From JBAZAX01 sp964568625 (GTDB lineage: Bacteria > Babelota > Babeliae > Babelales > RVW-14), in NCBI GenBank assembly GCA_964568625.1, contig CAZMQG010000001.1, forward strand, positions 62,001 through 126,000: a DNA stretch of 64,000 bases, in the 5' to 3' direction. This document shows, in pieces, positions 26,073 to 35,016 of the stretch (within the stretch, counting starts at the first letter, position 1; each line of letters opens with the position of its first letter). The translations under genes and the position numbers were made by a program. The notes beneath the pieces were generated by a model that was not told the origin of the DNA, made no database searches, and worked only from the letters and a program-made list of their open reading frames with translations.

Positions 26073-27227
26073 TTATTCTCGTTCAAAAATATGAACTACT
26101 GCCGTAGTTCCAATTCCGCCAATGTTATGAGTAAGACCGAATTTAACATTTGAAATCTGACGCTGTTCACATCTGCCCAAAAGCTGATTTACAATTTCTA
26201 CAACCTGAGAAATTCCACTTGCCCCAACCGGATGCCCTTTGGCTTTAAGTCCGCCGGAAGTGTTAACAGGAATTTCACCGGAAATCTGAGTTTTGCCATG
26301 AGCTGTTTCAAAGCCTGCAGTACCCGGCTCAAAAAAACCAAGATCTTCAAGCGCTATAATTTCTGCCATACTAAAGGCATCATGTACTTCAGCAACATCA
26401 ATATCTCGTTGAGAGATCGCCGAAATTTCAAAAGCTTTTTTCCCTGCTATTTTAGTTGCTTTAAAACTTGTTAAATCTTCCCGACTCGCAATATCAAGAG
26501 TGTCCGACGCCTGTGTACTTGCAATTATATTAATACCGGTTTTACCATATTTTTTGGCAAAGTCATAACTCGAAATTATAATCGCAGCCGCTCCATCGCT
26601 AATCGGAGCACAATCAAGTACCCGTAACGGATCTGCAACAATTGGTGAATTAAGATAATCATTAATTGTTATTTTTTTATTAAATTGAGCCAATGGATTT
26701 AATGCTGCATTATTATGATTTTTGATACTTACGGCAGCAAGCTCTTTACTCGTCATACCGTATTTTTGCATATAAAGACGTGTAACCATAGCAAAAAGGC
26801 CCGGAAACGTTGCCCCTGCAAAATGCTCCTGTTGATAATCCCCGGCTCCCATTAAAGCAGATGTTGCCTGCGAAATTGCAACATCACTCATTTTCTCAAC
26901 TCCAATTACCATTACAACATTTGCAACACCTGAAAGTATTGTTTGCACTCCACATACAAGTGCCGAACTTCCTGAGGCACAAGCATTTTCAACTCGAACA
27001 CTGGGAACATTTATTCTAAGTTGCTGTGATGCAATTGCACCCAAATGCGCCTGTCCGTTGAACTGTTGAGCTAGCATATTTCCAACAAAAATAGACTCTA
27101 TTTGAGCAGGAGCAATTCCTGCATCATCAAGAGCCATGAACTGAGCCTGCGCAATTAAATCATGCAAACCTTTATCCCACAATTCTGCAAATTTTGTGCA
27201 TCCAACTCCAAGCACTGAAATTTTCAT
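26073..27227 (-). CDS. Acetyl-CoA acetyltransferase (archaeal-type thiolase)
   Basis: A 384-residue thiolase that condenses two acetyl-CoA to acetoacetyl-CoA, the first step of the mevalonate route. The nucleophile Cys83 is in ENACASGS. The His of the catalytic pair is in GGLKAKGHPVGASG near the C-terminus. The sequence type (VGCTKFAELWDKGLHDL at the start, a short loop domain, GIGTTAVVHIFER at the end) is that of SCP-x/archaeal thiolases rather than bacterial AtoB/PhaA. This fits the archaeal-like operon it sits in, between HMG-CoA synthase (12 bases upstream) and DUF35. Confidence 0.92.
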   Translation of the reverse strand: MKISVLGVGCTKFAELWDKGLHDLIAQAQFMALDDAGIAPAQIESIFVGNMLAQQFNGQAHLGAIASQQLRINVPSVRVENACASGSSALVCGVQTILSGVANVVMVIGVEKMSDVAISQATSALMGAGDYQQEHFAGATFPGLFAMVTRLYMQKYGMTSKELAAVSIKNHNNAALNPLAQFNKKITINDYLNSPIVADPLRVLDCAPISDGAAAIIISSYDFAKKYGKTGINIIASTQASDTLDIASREDLTSFKATKIAGKKAFEISAISQRDIDVAEVHDAFSMAEIIALEDLGFFEPGTAGFETAHGKTQISGEIPVNTSGGLKAKGHPVGASGISQVVEIVNQLLGRCEQRQISNVKFGLTHNIGGIGTTAVVHIFERE

Positions 27228-27239
27228 TTTACCAAACTT

Positions 27240-28307
27240 TCACTTCACATCCTGATGCAATAAATCAATATTTCTTCGATATTCAGAGTATGTTAAATAT
27301 TTTTTATGATTCAAATGACTTTTCAAATTAAATCCTGAATGCATGCTGCCATTTGTAAGTTTTTTTATATTCTGAGTAGTTTTCAAAATAAAAGCATCAC
27401 AGCCACTTCCGCTTCCATAACTAACCATCAGTATTTTTTTATCGGGTTGAGCTTGATCAAGAATAGCACTCAGTCCCAATAAAGAACTTGCACTGTAAGA
27501 ATTACCAATATCCCGCACAATAAGCCCCGGATTTATTTGTTCTGATTTAAACCCAAGATTTTTGGCAACTGTTAATGGCAATTTCCCATTCGGCTGGTGA
27601 AAAACAACATAATCAAATGAATCAGGCCCACAAGAATGTTTTTCGAAAATTTTTTTTACAATTGTACTGATGTGTTTTAAATATGCCGGCTCTGCTGTAA
27701 ACCTACCTGAATGTTCCGGATATTTTTGCATACTACGCCGCCAAAAATCAGGTGTATCAGATGCAATTGAAATTGAGTCTTCAATATTTGCAATAATTTT
27801 AGAATCATCAGAGCCAACGATAAATGCTGCAGCTCCGGCACCGGCACTGTATTCGAGAATATCACCGGGTGAAGCCTGAGCTGTATCTGTACCTATTGCC
27901 ATTCCAAATTTTGCAAAGCCTGATTTTACCAAACCCATGCAAACGCCCAACGAAGCAGTTCCCGCCTTGCATGCAAATTCCATATCAGCAGCCATACAAA
28001 AAACATCTGCTCCAATGGCATCACCAACAATTGTTGCCGTTGGTTTTACTGCATATGGAGCACTTTCGCTTCCAACGTAAATAGCATTAATTTCTTTAGA
28101 ATTGAGGCCACACTGCAAAAGAGCATTTTTGGCAGCATTAACCGCAAACGTAGCCGAATCTTCATCAATTCCAGGCACGGATTTTTCTTCAATCAAAAGA
28201 CTTGATTTGATTTGATCAAAATTTTGTTGCCAAGCCTTGGCTATCTCTTCAGCCTTTATTCGATAGACTGGAATATAAAATCCATATCCAATAATTCCAA
28301 CATTCAT
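27240..28307 (-). CDS. Hydroxymethylglutaryl-CoA synthase (archaeal-type)
   Basis: A 355-residue HMG-CoA synthase condensing acetyl-CoA with acetoacetyl-CoA. The nucleophile is Cys113 in EFACKAGT. A His lies in FHQPNGKLP. The early GYGFYIPVYRIK and the late SYGSGSGCDAFIL are typical of the short archaeal form, rather than the ~400-residue Gram-positive MvaS. I set the start at the ATG at 28307, with AAGAG upstream, instead of the TTG two codons before. It is the first gene of the operon HMGS-thiolase-DUF35-mevalonate kinase. Confidence 0.93.
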   Translation of the reverse strand: MNVGIIGYGFYIPVYRIKAEEIAKAWQQNFDQIKSSLLIEEKSVPGIDEDSATFAVNAAKNALLQCGLNSKEINAIYVGSESAPYAVKPTATIVGDAIGADVFCMAADMEFACKAGTASLGVCMGLVKSGFAKFGMAIGTDTAQASPGDILEYSAGAGAAAFIVGSDDSKIIANIEDSISIASDTPDFWRRSMQKYPEHSGRFTAEPAYLKHISTIVKKIFEKHSCGPDSFDYVVFHQPNGKLPLTVAKNLGFKSEQINPGLIVRDIGNSYSASSLLGLSAILDQAQPDKKILMVSYGSGSGCDAFILKTTQNIKKLTNGSMHSGFNLKSHLNHKKYLTYSEYRRNIDLLHQDVK

Positions 28308-28403
28308 TATCAACTCTTCAAATCAGCCAAAGACACTTTTACACGCAAAAAGATCCCCACGTAGGAACATTTGCACTTTCTTGAAAAGTAAGTCTACCAC
28401 CTT

Positions 28404-29711
28404 TTATCTTCTATTCAACACATAAATCTCAAGTAATCTTTCCAGTGAAATTTTTTTCCAAATATTTATACACCCATCACTACCAACTAAAACAACAATT
28501 CGCCCATCTGCAGAAATATCTCCTTTAGATGCACACAATTCAGAACCTAATTCTTGGATTTTAATATATTTATTTTGCTGCTTTATAAATTTCCATACAT
28601 CAATTTTAGCATATGGCCTCCCCGACATTATTAAAGATTTATCATAGGAAACTTTAACAAACTGAGCCCTCCCTCCTGTGCTAAGTTGTTGTAATAGGCT
28701 ACAACTATAATCAGCTCCGCTGTATTTCAATACATTCAAATCTTCAGATGCAGCAACAATAATATCTCTATCTTCAGATAAATCCGCATCTTGAAGATGA
28801 CTACACCAATTTACAACTGTATTAACTAATCGATATTGTGGAACACCAATAGAATCGATTTCGTTCAAATTCCAAATTCGAATATTTGAAATTCCATTTA
28901 GCATAGAGCAACAAGTAAAGGTTATTTTATCCGCAGAAAATTTTAATTTTTCCGGATATATATTAGGATCCGCCAAACGTTGAACTTCATTATATTTATT
29001 TCCATCAAAATGCCAAACTCTTACCGAATTATCATCGCATCCAACAATTATAATTTGCTGATCTTGTGAAATAGAGATAGACAATATCAAAGACTCACAG
29101 GGTAACTGCTGAAAATATTTGTATTCTGATCCATTAAATTTCCAAACGTTTACTGAATTATCATCAATAGATCCCGTAATAATTAAATTATTATCTGAAG
29201 AAATTGATACAGAATCTACTCGATCCATATTTGACACATTAGGATCATACAAATCCGAATAGACTGATGCGTAATCTCTCTTGGATGTTCCTACCTTAAC
29301 AAAATGGCCATTAAGCATTTGAAAGAATTCATATCCCTTTCCATTGAATTTCCATATTTTCACAGAAGAATCATATCCACCCGTTACAATAAGCTGGTTG
29401 TCCCTTGAAATACAAACGGATGCAACAGAACTGTTAGTTTTAATCGTCTGAAACAAATCATATTGTTGTTTGCAGTCAAACGACAGTATATTAAACAATT
29501 CATCCTCAATTTCTTGAAGTAATTCAACTGGCAATCTTGATTGTGCTGTTCTAAATATATCAACAGGATTATGTGATTTTAATATATCAAAGACTATTTC
29601 ATCGCGTGCTATATTTGCAAGGCAAGGGGTCCACTTTGAACTCATGGCACCAGCATAATAATTTTCTGAGCAGCAAACCAATAATAAAAATAAATAACTA
29701 ATTTTTTTCAT
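28404..29711 (-). CDS. Exported WD40-repeat protein
   Basis: A 435-residue protein with an N-terminal signal (MKKISYLFLLLVCCSENYYAG). The LLVC-C sequence could be a lipoprotein cleavage site. A short segment LPVELLQEIEDELF (~70) resembles the start of an F-box. At least four WD40 blades follow with repeated ...SISRDNQLIVTG..DSSVKIWKF-type units, ending INIWKKI. WD40 propellers are protein-binding platforms and are uncommon in bacteria without host contact. I chose the internal ATG at 29711 because it is followed directly by the signal peptide. The extension to 29789 is not signal-like. It lies between the phosphatase and the mevalonate operon on the same strand. A host-interaction role is inference. 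Confidence 0.85.
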   Translation of the reverse strand: MKKISYLFLLLVCCSENYYAGAMSSKWTPCLANIARDEIVFDILKSHNPVDIFRTAQSRLPVELLQEIEDELFNILSFDCKQQYDLFQTIKTNSSVASVCISRDNQLIVTGGYDSSVKIWKFNGKGYEFFQMLNGHFVKVGTSKRDYASVYSDLYDPNVSNMDRVDSVSISSDNNLIITGSIDDNSVNVWKFNGSEYKYFQQLPCESLILSISISQDQQIIIVGCDDNSVRVWHFDGNKYNEVQRLADPNIYPEKLKFSADKITFTCCSMLNGISNIRIWNLNEIDSIGVPQYRLVNTVVNWCSHLQDADLSEDRDIIVAASEDLNVLKYSGADYSCSLLQQLSTGGRAQFVKVSYDKSLIMSGRPYAKIDVWKFIKQQNKYIKIQELGSELCASKGDISADGRIVVLVGSDGCINIWKKISLERLLEIYVLNRR

Positions 29712-29836
29712 AATGCATTGAACCTTAAGATTAAGAACAATTCTAACAATTAAAACTATTTGTTGCCCTGCAGGATAACCTAAATGCAAAAAAATGTTAA
29801 TTTAAATTTAGAGTAAATAAAATCAATAGCATAAAC

Positions 29837-31087
29837 TTAAACAATTACTGGAGTCAGAATCCAACCCTCAAATCTCGGAGCCGTTTTTAAAATGCCATAA
29901 ACAGCTCTATCTACTATTCCATACTCCGTTGCTGCAGTAAAAGTAAAAATTGGAATTTTTTGATGAGCCACCACTATACGGGCCTCTGCCCACTCCTCCA
30001 TACTAACAACTCCATCCCACTGAAGCGGCGCACCAAGTTGCGTTTGATCTTTAAATAACGATAAACCGCCAGCATCATGTTGATGACCTCGAAAAAGTAG
30101 CTGAATTCCACTTTCCTTAAACCAATTCACCATATCACATGTAGCTAAATAGTCTATCCAACTAGCTCTTTTTAAATTCATTTCGATAGTAGATCCATTT
30201 CCATGAAAATCCCCCCATACAAACCCATTAACCGCATCAGTACGACCATAACCAATCTTGTTAAAATCAATAGCTCCAACCATCTCCGAGCAACCCAAAA
30301 AATATCGCATATCACAACATGGTTCAATTGCTCCATGACAACATTGTATCCATTTATCTGCGGATTTTAAGTATAAAACAAGTACAAGTTGCTTATATAA
30401 CTCATCAAATTTTTTCAAATAAATGGGCCCGTTTTCTACCCCATACTTTGCAACTAACTCAGAATAAAAGCCTATAGGAGTATCGCTATTTTGATTCAAA
30501 TTTTCATGATTGCCTCTTTGAATAAATATTTTATCCCAATTTGCTAATTTCAACCGCAATAGTGTATACCAAACCTCAACTCCATACGTACCTCGATCAA
30601 CGTAATCCCCAGTAAAAACAATATGTAAATTATCGTTTATAATTTTAAAATTATCATCAACATGATTTTTGATTATTTTCAATAACGAATGGGCACTACC
30701 ATGAATATCCCCAATAAAAACTATTTCACTTATACTAGGTAGAATTTTTTTCTGGCAGTAGGAAAGACTTATATCGTCGACAACATTAAATTGTGCCTGA
30801 AATCGACTCATATATTCATCTATTAATTTAGTCATACAAGAAAATGGAATAAACATATGTTGCATGCGCTCAAAAACAAGCAACTGATCTTTTACCGCTG
30901 AATCATCCATGCGTTTTTGCTCCGGCAAATTATCCATTTGCTGAATTAACCAACTTAGCGGTTTTTTATCAGCAGAAGAATCCCCTAATAAAACAGGATA
31001 TGTGAAGGCAGCATTTATTTGTGAAAAGCACAAAACAATTAATGGAAAAAACAATACCCTAAATGGGCAAAACCACTTAGCAATCAT
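29837..31087 (-). CDS. Exported PPP-family (Ser/Thr-type) metallophosphatase
   Basis: A 416-residue protein with an N-terminal signal peptide (positive MIAKWFCPFR, hydrophobic core, then SQINAA). The catalytic domain has the three PPP-family signatures GDIHG, GDYVDRG and RGNHE in the correct order and spacing. Later His residues (CHGA, RGHQHD) complete the two-metal centre. This family includes eukaryotic PP1/PP2A and lambda-type phosphatases. The export signal means it acts outside the cytoplasm, so a periplasmic or host target is more likely than house-keeping signalling. The start is the ATG at 31087 with AGGGG upstream, in preference to a TTG two codons earlier. Substrate is unknown. Confidence 0.87.
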   Translation of the reverse strand: MIAKWFCPFRVLFFPLIVLCFSQINAAFTYPVLLGDSSADKKPLSWLIQQMDNLPEQKRMDDSAVKDQLLVFERMQHMFIPFSCMTKLIDEYMSRFQAQFNVVDDISLSYCQKKILPSISEIVFIGDIHGSAHSLLKIIKNHVDDNFKIINDNLHIVFTGDYVDRGTYGVEVWYTLLRLKLANWDKIFIQRGNHENLNQNSDTPIGFYSELVAKYGVENGPIYLKKFDELYKQLVLVLYLKSADKWIQCCHGAIEPCCDMRYFLGCSEMVGAIDFNKIGYGRTDAVNGFVWGDFHGNGSTIEMNLKRASWIDYLATCDMVNWFKESGIQLLFRGHQHDAGGLSLFKDQTQLGAPLQWDGVVSMEEWAEARIVVAHQKIPIFTFTAATEYGIVDRAVYGILKTAPRFEGWILTPVIV

Positions 31088-31191
31088 TGACAATCCCCTT
31101 ATTCAAGCATCAAAATAATAGATTAATATCCTAGCTAAAGATTGCCAGCACATAATGCAATTTGTCAATAAACCATGCATTGCTATATTAA

Positions 31192-32382
31192 TTACTCGCT
31201 TTTTAAATGCAATCGCATATGCCCTTTTTGAATACCTTCGCTAACAAGAGCTTTAAGCGCTGCAAAATTTTGAGCCAACCCTACACTTGCAATAATTTGT
31301 GCAAGATCTAAAACAGATTTTATATCAAGAATTTTTAAACAAAGCTTAGCAAAAGGATTATTCTTTGTGGCACCACCAACAACACCAACAGCCAGTGGAA
31401 TTTCTATTACTCCAACAAGATTGCCATTACAATCTTTTGAATATTCAGTTAAAGACTTATAAGAATTGTGCATGGCAGCGTATCCATGAATACCTGCCTC
31501 AACAGCACGAAAATCGTTTCCTGTTGCCAAGCAAACAGCATCTATTCCATTCATTATACCTTTGTTATGGGTGACAGCACGGAATATATCAATTTTTGCG
31601 ATCTCATTTGCTTGAATAATTTTATCTATTAAATCAGAGCCAAGATCTTCTTTTTCCCAGACTGCTTGGGCTTTTACAATTCTATTAACAGCAAGATTTG
31701 ATAATATCTTTAACAAAACATTTCCGCCTGTTATTTTTTCAAGAAATGGGGCCACTGCTTCACACATGGTATTAACAGCATTTGCACCCATCGCATCTTT
31801 TACATCAACAAGAAGATGTATCACCAAAACTTTTTCTGATAAATCAAGAGACTTAAACTCACCTAATACTCCTGACGATACAGGCTCAATTTCGCGAAAA
31901 TTTAAATCAAATGCTCCTCCACCTAATTTTATAAGCACATTATCTTTAGAATTCGCAATTTCAAGAATTTTAGTTTTATGCTTTTCTATTTTTATTTTTG
32001 CACCAAAAATATCTTTTATCCCTAAAATATGCATTTGCCCAATCATTACAGATCGGCTTGAACTTGCAGTAAACCCCCCAAAGGACCTAGCCAATTTCGC
32101 CGCATTACTTGCAGCCGCAATTACACTGGCCTCTTCTGTAGCCATCGGGATAAGATAATCCTTGCCATTAATTATAAAATTTGTGGCAATCCCAAGTGGC
32201 ACAGGAAAAACAGAAACCACGTTTTCGATCATCTGCTCAGCAAAACCAAAATCCATACTATCTTTTAAATTTAATAACAAAATATCCTGAGGTAAAAGAT
32301 CTGCAAACTCTTTTAATAAATTAAGCCGCTCATCGCGGCTTAATTTGTAAAACTCTTTTATTCTACTATTCTTTTTATTCAT
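31192..32382 (-). CDS. mvaA: Hydroxymethylglutaryl-CoA reductase, class II
   Basis: A 396-residue HMG-CoA reductase making mevalonate from HMG-CoA with NAD(P)H. It shows ENVVSVFPVPLGIATNF with the catalytic Glu of the ENV.G-type motif, the PMATEEASVIAAASNAAK block, and DAMGANAVNT with the catalytic Asp. A Lys lies in THNKGIMNG and a C-terminal catalytic His in the KGHMRLH flap. The lack of a membrane anchor and overall length fit class II (bacterial) enzymes. It is upstream of, and on the same strand as, the HMGS-thiolase-DUF35-kinase operon, but separated by the WD40 and phosphatase genes. Together the cluster covers acetyl-CoA to phosphomevalonate. Confidence 0.94.
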   Translation of the reverse strand: MNKKNSRIKEFYKLSRDERLNLLKEFADLLPQDILLLNLKDSMDFGFAEQMIENVVSVFPVPLGIATNFIINGKDYLIPMATEEASVIAAASNAAKLARSFGGFTASSSRSVMIGQMHILGIKDIFGAKIKIEKHKTKILEIANSKDNVLIKLGGGAFDLNFREIEPVSSGVLGEFKSLDLSEKVLVIHLLVDVKDAMGANAVNTMCEAVAPFLEKITGGNVLLKILSNLAVNRIVKAQAVWEKEDLGSDLIDKIIQANEIAKIDIFRAVTHNKGIMNGIDAVCLATGNDFRAVEAGIHGYAAMHNSYKSLTEYSKDCNGNLVGVIEIPLAVGVVGGATKNNPFAKLCLKILDIKSVLDLAQIIASVGLAQNFAALKALVSEGIQKGHMRLHLKSE

Positions 32383-32398
32383 TTGATTAAAAAGTGAA

Positions 32399-32800
32399 TT
32401 ATTCAGCTAAAGTAATACAAAAACTTGATAAACTTTTAGCTTCTTGCGGACATTTAAAGCAGAAAGAAACCCCTGGCAGCATCTCCGTATAAAAACGCCT
32501 ACTATCAATCTCTACACCAGCTATCTTTAACGCTTCAATGTAAAATCGAAAAATACCTGTTATATCACATTTATTAATATCTTTTTCAGTTAAAAATTCA
32601 TGTTCTACCATTTGGGTTACAAGAAACTTTGAAAACTGAATGTAAGCACGGGTTGAATATCTTGATGAAACTGATGATTTTTGGGAATTAATTTGCTCTA
32701 AATATAAAGAACGTGTATTAATAAAAGCATCAACCATCCCACTTGCAGACAAGCCCAGAGATGCCAATAAAATTCCAAAAAATAAAATTATTTTTTTCAT
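32399..32800 (-). CDS. Small exported protein, unknown function (paralogue A)
   Basis: A 133-residue protein with a signal peptide (MKKIILFFGILLASLGLSASG). It contains two Cys in the C-terminal CFKCP. The FYTEMLPGVSFCF segment matches LYRSVLPGFCIVL of the next gene upstream, and both have a preceding 'Y...L...' helix, so the two are paralogues. GGAG lies six bases before the ATG, with a leader nearly identical to that of paralogue B. It ends 16 bases before HMG-CoA reductase, so it may be co-transcribed. No family recognised. Confidence 0.75.
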   Translation of the reverse strand: MKKIILFFGILLASLGLSASGMVDAFINTRSLYLEQINSQKSSVSSRYSTRAYIQFSKFLVTQMVEHEFLTEKDINKCDITGIFRFYIEALKIAGVEIDSRRFYTEMLPGVSFCFKCPQEAKSLSSFCITLAE

Positions 32801-32858
32801 AAAAACTCCGATAAAAATACAACTGCAATAATTATGAAGGTTATGATCTTAAAACCTT

Positions 32859-33428
32859 TTAATTACCAGATTTTTCTGCCTTTTCTCGTAAAACTATGCA
32901 AAAACCTGGCAACACACTTCTGTATAAATCCTTCACATACAAATCTTCTGCACAATCAGTCATTCCCTTAAAAAAAGCATTTCCATGCACACTTAATAAA
33001 TTCACTTCCAACCAGCAATATAATAATTTTTCGCGATTATCATGAGTCACAATCTGATCAGAGCGATGAATATCTCTAAAGCTGTAACCCAATTGCAATA
33101 ATTGCGAGAGTAATAAAGACACAAATTTTTTATATTCCAGATATGGACATTCCTGCGCAGGCCTCCTGCTTCCATCAGCTTCTGTAACAACGGCAACTTC
33201 CGATGGCATAAATGACGCATTATAATGTTCAAATGCTTCTCTAAATTCTCGTTTCAACTGTTTTGCTAAAACAGGAGCATCTCTCAATTTATTTTCTAAA
33301 ACAATTGTTAAATCCAATCTGAATTTTTCTTGCTCCGGTTCTGGAGAAAAAATACGATCAATTCCCCCTTTACACCCATATAAATTCAACGATAAAAAAA
33401 CAGCACACAATGTTATTAACTTTTTCAT
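32859..33428 (-). CDS. Small exported lipoprotein-like protein, unknown function (paralogue B)
   Basis: A 189-residue protein with a signal peptide ending LNLYGC, a likely lipobox with the Cys as lipid attachment site. The mature part is mostly helical and charged. The C-terminal DLYRSVLPGFCIVL resembles the same region of paralogue A immediately downstream. GGAG precedes the ATG with the same spacing as paralogue A, consistent with a tandem duplication that included the ribosome site. Divergent from the MazG-like gene. Function unknown. Confidence 0.75.
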   Translation of the reverse strand: MKKLITLCAVFLSLNLYGCKGGIDRIFSPEPEQEKFRLDLTIVLENKLRDAPVLAKQLKREFREAFEHYNASFMPSEVAVVTEADGSRRPAQECPYLEYKKFVSLLLSQLLQLGYSFRDIHRSDQIVTHDNREKLLYCWLEVNLLSVHGNAFFKGMTDCAEDLYVKDLYRSVLPGFCIVLREKAEKSGN

Positions 33429-33558
33429 AAAAACTCCTACAACCTACGACTATTTTTTCATAGTCAAACTTACATATAAACATTCAAGAGTGCTTGCAAT
33501 TAAATACTTTTTTTTAAAAAAAATCAAGCAGTTTTCCCATCCAAAAATATTTTAAATT

Positions 33559-33567
33559 TGTTATACT
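33559..33567 (+). promoter_or_regulatory. Extended -10 promoter of the MazG-like gene
   Basis: TGTTATACT matches the extended -10 form and lies 25 bases before the ATG at 33592. No convincing -35 is visible. Confidence 0.5.
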
Positions 33568-33591
33568 CCTAAAAATTACTAAAGGGATTCC

Positions 33592-33966
33592 ATGGAAAAA
33601 TCAGATAAAAACATTACCATTCAAGATTTAAAAGATATTGCAAAAAAATTCAGGGATGATCGTGATTGGGCTCAATTTCATAATCCAAAAGAGCTTTCAA
33701 TTGATATATCAATTGAAACAGGAGAGCTTCTTGAACTTTTTTTATGGAAAGGCAAAGAAGAAATCGCAGAAAAGTTAGTTCATGATGAAAAATTCAGACA
33801 AAATGTTTTAGATGAACTTGCTGATATAGTCCATGCATGCCTAGCTTTTGCAAACTCAGCAAATATAGATCTTGCATCTGCCGTAATCGCAAAAATTGAA
33901 AAAACCGCACAAAAATATCCAATTGAAAAGGCTAAAGGTCAAACAAAAAAATACACAGAACTTTAG
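33592..33966 (+). CDS. MazG-like nucleotide pyrophosphohydrolase
   Basis: A 124-residue all-alpha NTP pyrophosphatase of the MazG/RS21-C6 type, which hydrolyses (d)NTPs to monophosphates and cleans up non-canonical nucleotides. The metal-binding pattern is visible as ETGELLELF and, after about 30 residues, DELADIVHA (E..E...E..D). RDWAQFHNPKELS is the typical N-terminal substrate helix. The length fits the single-domain dimeric members rather than full MazG. It precedes galE by 40 bases and may share its transcript, but its role is probably general nucleotide house-cleaning. Confidence 0.88.
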   Translation: MEKSDKNITIQDLKDIAKKFRDDRDWAQFHNPKELSIDISIETGELLELFLWKGKEEIAEKLVHDEKFRQNVLDELADIVHACLAFANSANIDLASAVIAKIEKTAQKYPIEKAKGQTKKYTEL

Positions 33967-34006
33967 AGGCTATATTTAAATCACAAATTTAATTGATTGG
34001 GTAGTA

Positions 34007-34999
34007 ATGGAAAAAAAAGCAGTCCTGGTCATCGGCGGCGCCGGTTACATAGGATCCCATACATGCTGGCTGTTACATCAACATGGATACGAAGTTATAA
34101 TTCTAGATGCACTTTTACATCGACAAAGTTTTACCCATAGTTGGGCAAGACTTATAAAAGGCGATTTTGCAGATCAAAAAATACTCAAAGACATTTTTAC
34201 TAATTACACAATAGACGCTGTAATGCATTTTGCAGCATTTATTGAAGTTGGTGAATCAGTCAAAAAGCCAAAAGACTTTTATGATAACAATGTAACCAAA
34301 ACATTAACGCTGCTAAATACAATGCTCGAGAACAATGTCAAAAATTTTATATTCTCTTCAAGCTGCGCAGTATACGGAATTCCTCAAAAGCTTCCACTTG
34401 ATGAAACGCATCCACTAGCACCAATTAATCCTTATGGAAAAAATAAACTTGTCATTGAATTTGCATTGCAAGACTACCACAAGGCGTATAATTTGAACTA
34501 TGTATCATTGCGCTATTTCAACGCAGCTGGATCATTTTTTGAAAAAGGACTAGGAGAACAACACAATCCAGAAACACATATAATTCCATTATTAATAAGA
34601 TCAGCTATGCAGAATAAAGATTTCTTCATATTTGGAAGTGATTATCCAACGCAAGATGGAACATGCGTAAGAGATTATGTACACGTTCTTGATATTGCCC
34701 AAGCACACATATTGGCTTACAACTACCTAGAAAAGCTCGAAAAATCAAATAGCTTCAATCTCGGCTCACAAAATGGTAATACAGTTAAAGAGCTGATTAA
34801 GAAGACCGAAGAAATTTGTAAAATAAAAATCAAAACAAAAAGTTACCCAAGGCGAGAAGGAGATGTTCCTATTTTGGTTGCAAATTCAACAAAAGCACAA
34901 CAGGAACTTGGCTGGGAAGCAAAACACTCCAGCCTGGAAAATATTTTAAAAAGCGCTTATGAATGGGAATTGAAACTTAAAAGAGGACAAACAGGATAA
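34007..34999 (+). CDS. galE: UDP-glucose 4-epimerase
   Basis: A 330-residue short-chain dehydrogenase-type epimerase interconverting UDP-glucose and UDP-galactose. It has the NAD-binding GGAGYIGSH at the N-terminus, SSSCAVYG with the catalytic Ser region, the YGKNK catalytic Tyr-Lys pair, and the family's RYFNAAG and DGTCVRDYVHV motifs. Length is normal. It begins the glycan cluster and would feed UDP-galactose to the UDP-galactopyranose-mutase-like enzyme three genes downstream, which is inferred from the gene order. Confidence 0.95.
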   Translation: MEKKAVLVIGGAGYIGSHTCWLLHQHGYEVIILDALLHRQSFTHSWARLIKGDFADQKILKDIFTNYTIDAVMHFAAFIEVGESVKKPKDFYDNNVTKTLTLLNTMLENNVKNFIFSSSCAVYGIPQKLPLDETHPLAPINPYGKNKLVIEFALQDYHKAYNLNYVSLRYFNAAGSFFEKGLGEQHNPETHIIPLLIRSAMQNKDFFIFGSDYPTQDGTCVRDYVHVLDIAQAHILAYNYLEKLEKSNSFNLGSQNGNTVKELIKKTEEICKIKIKTKSYPRREGDVPILVANSTKAQQELGWEAKHSSLENILKSAYEWELKLKRGQTG

Positions 35000-35016
35000 C
35001 AATAGAGGGAGAAGAG

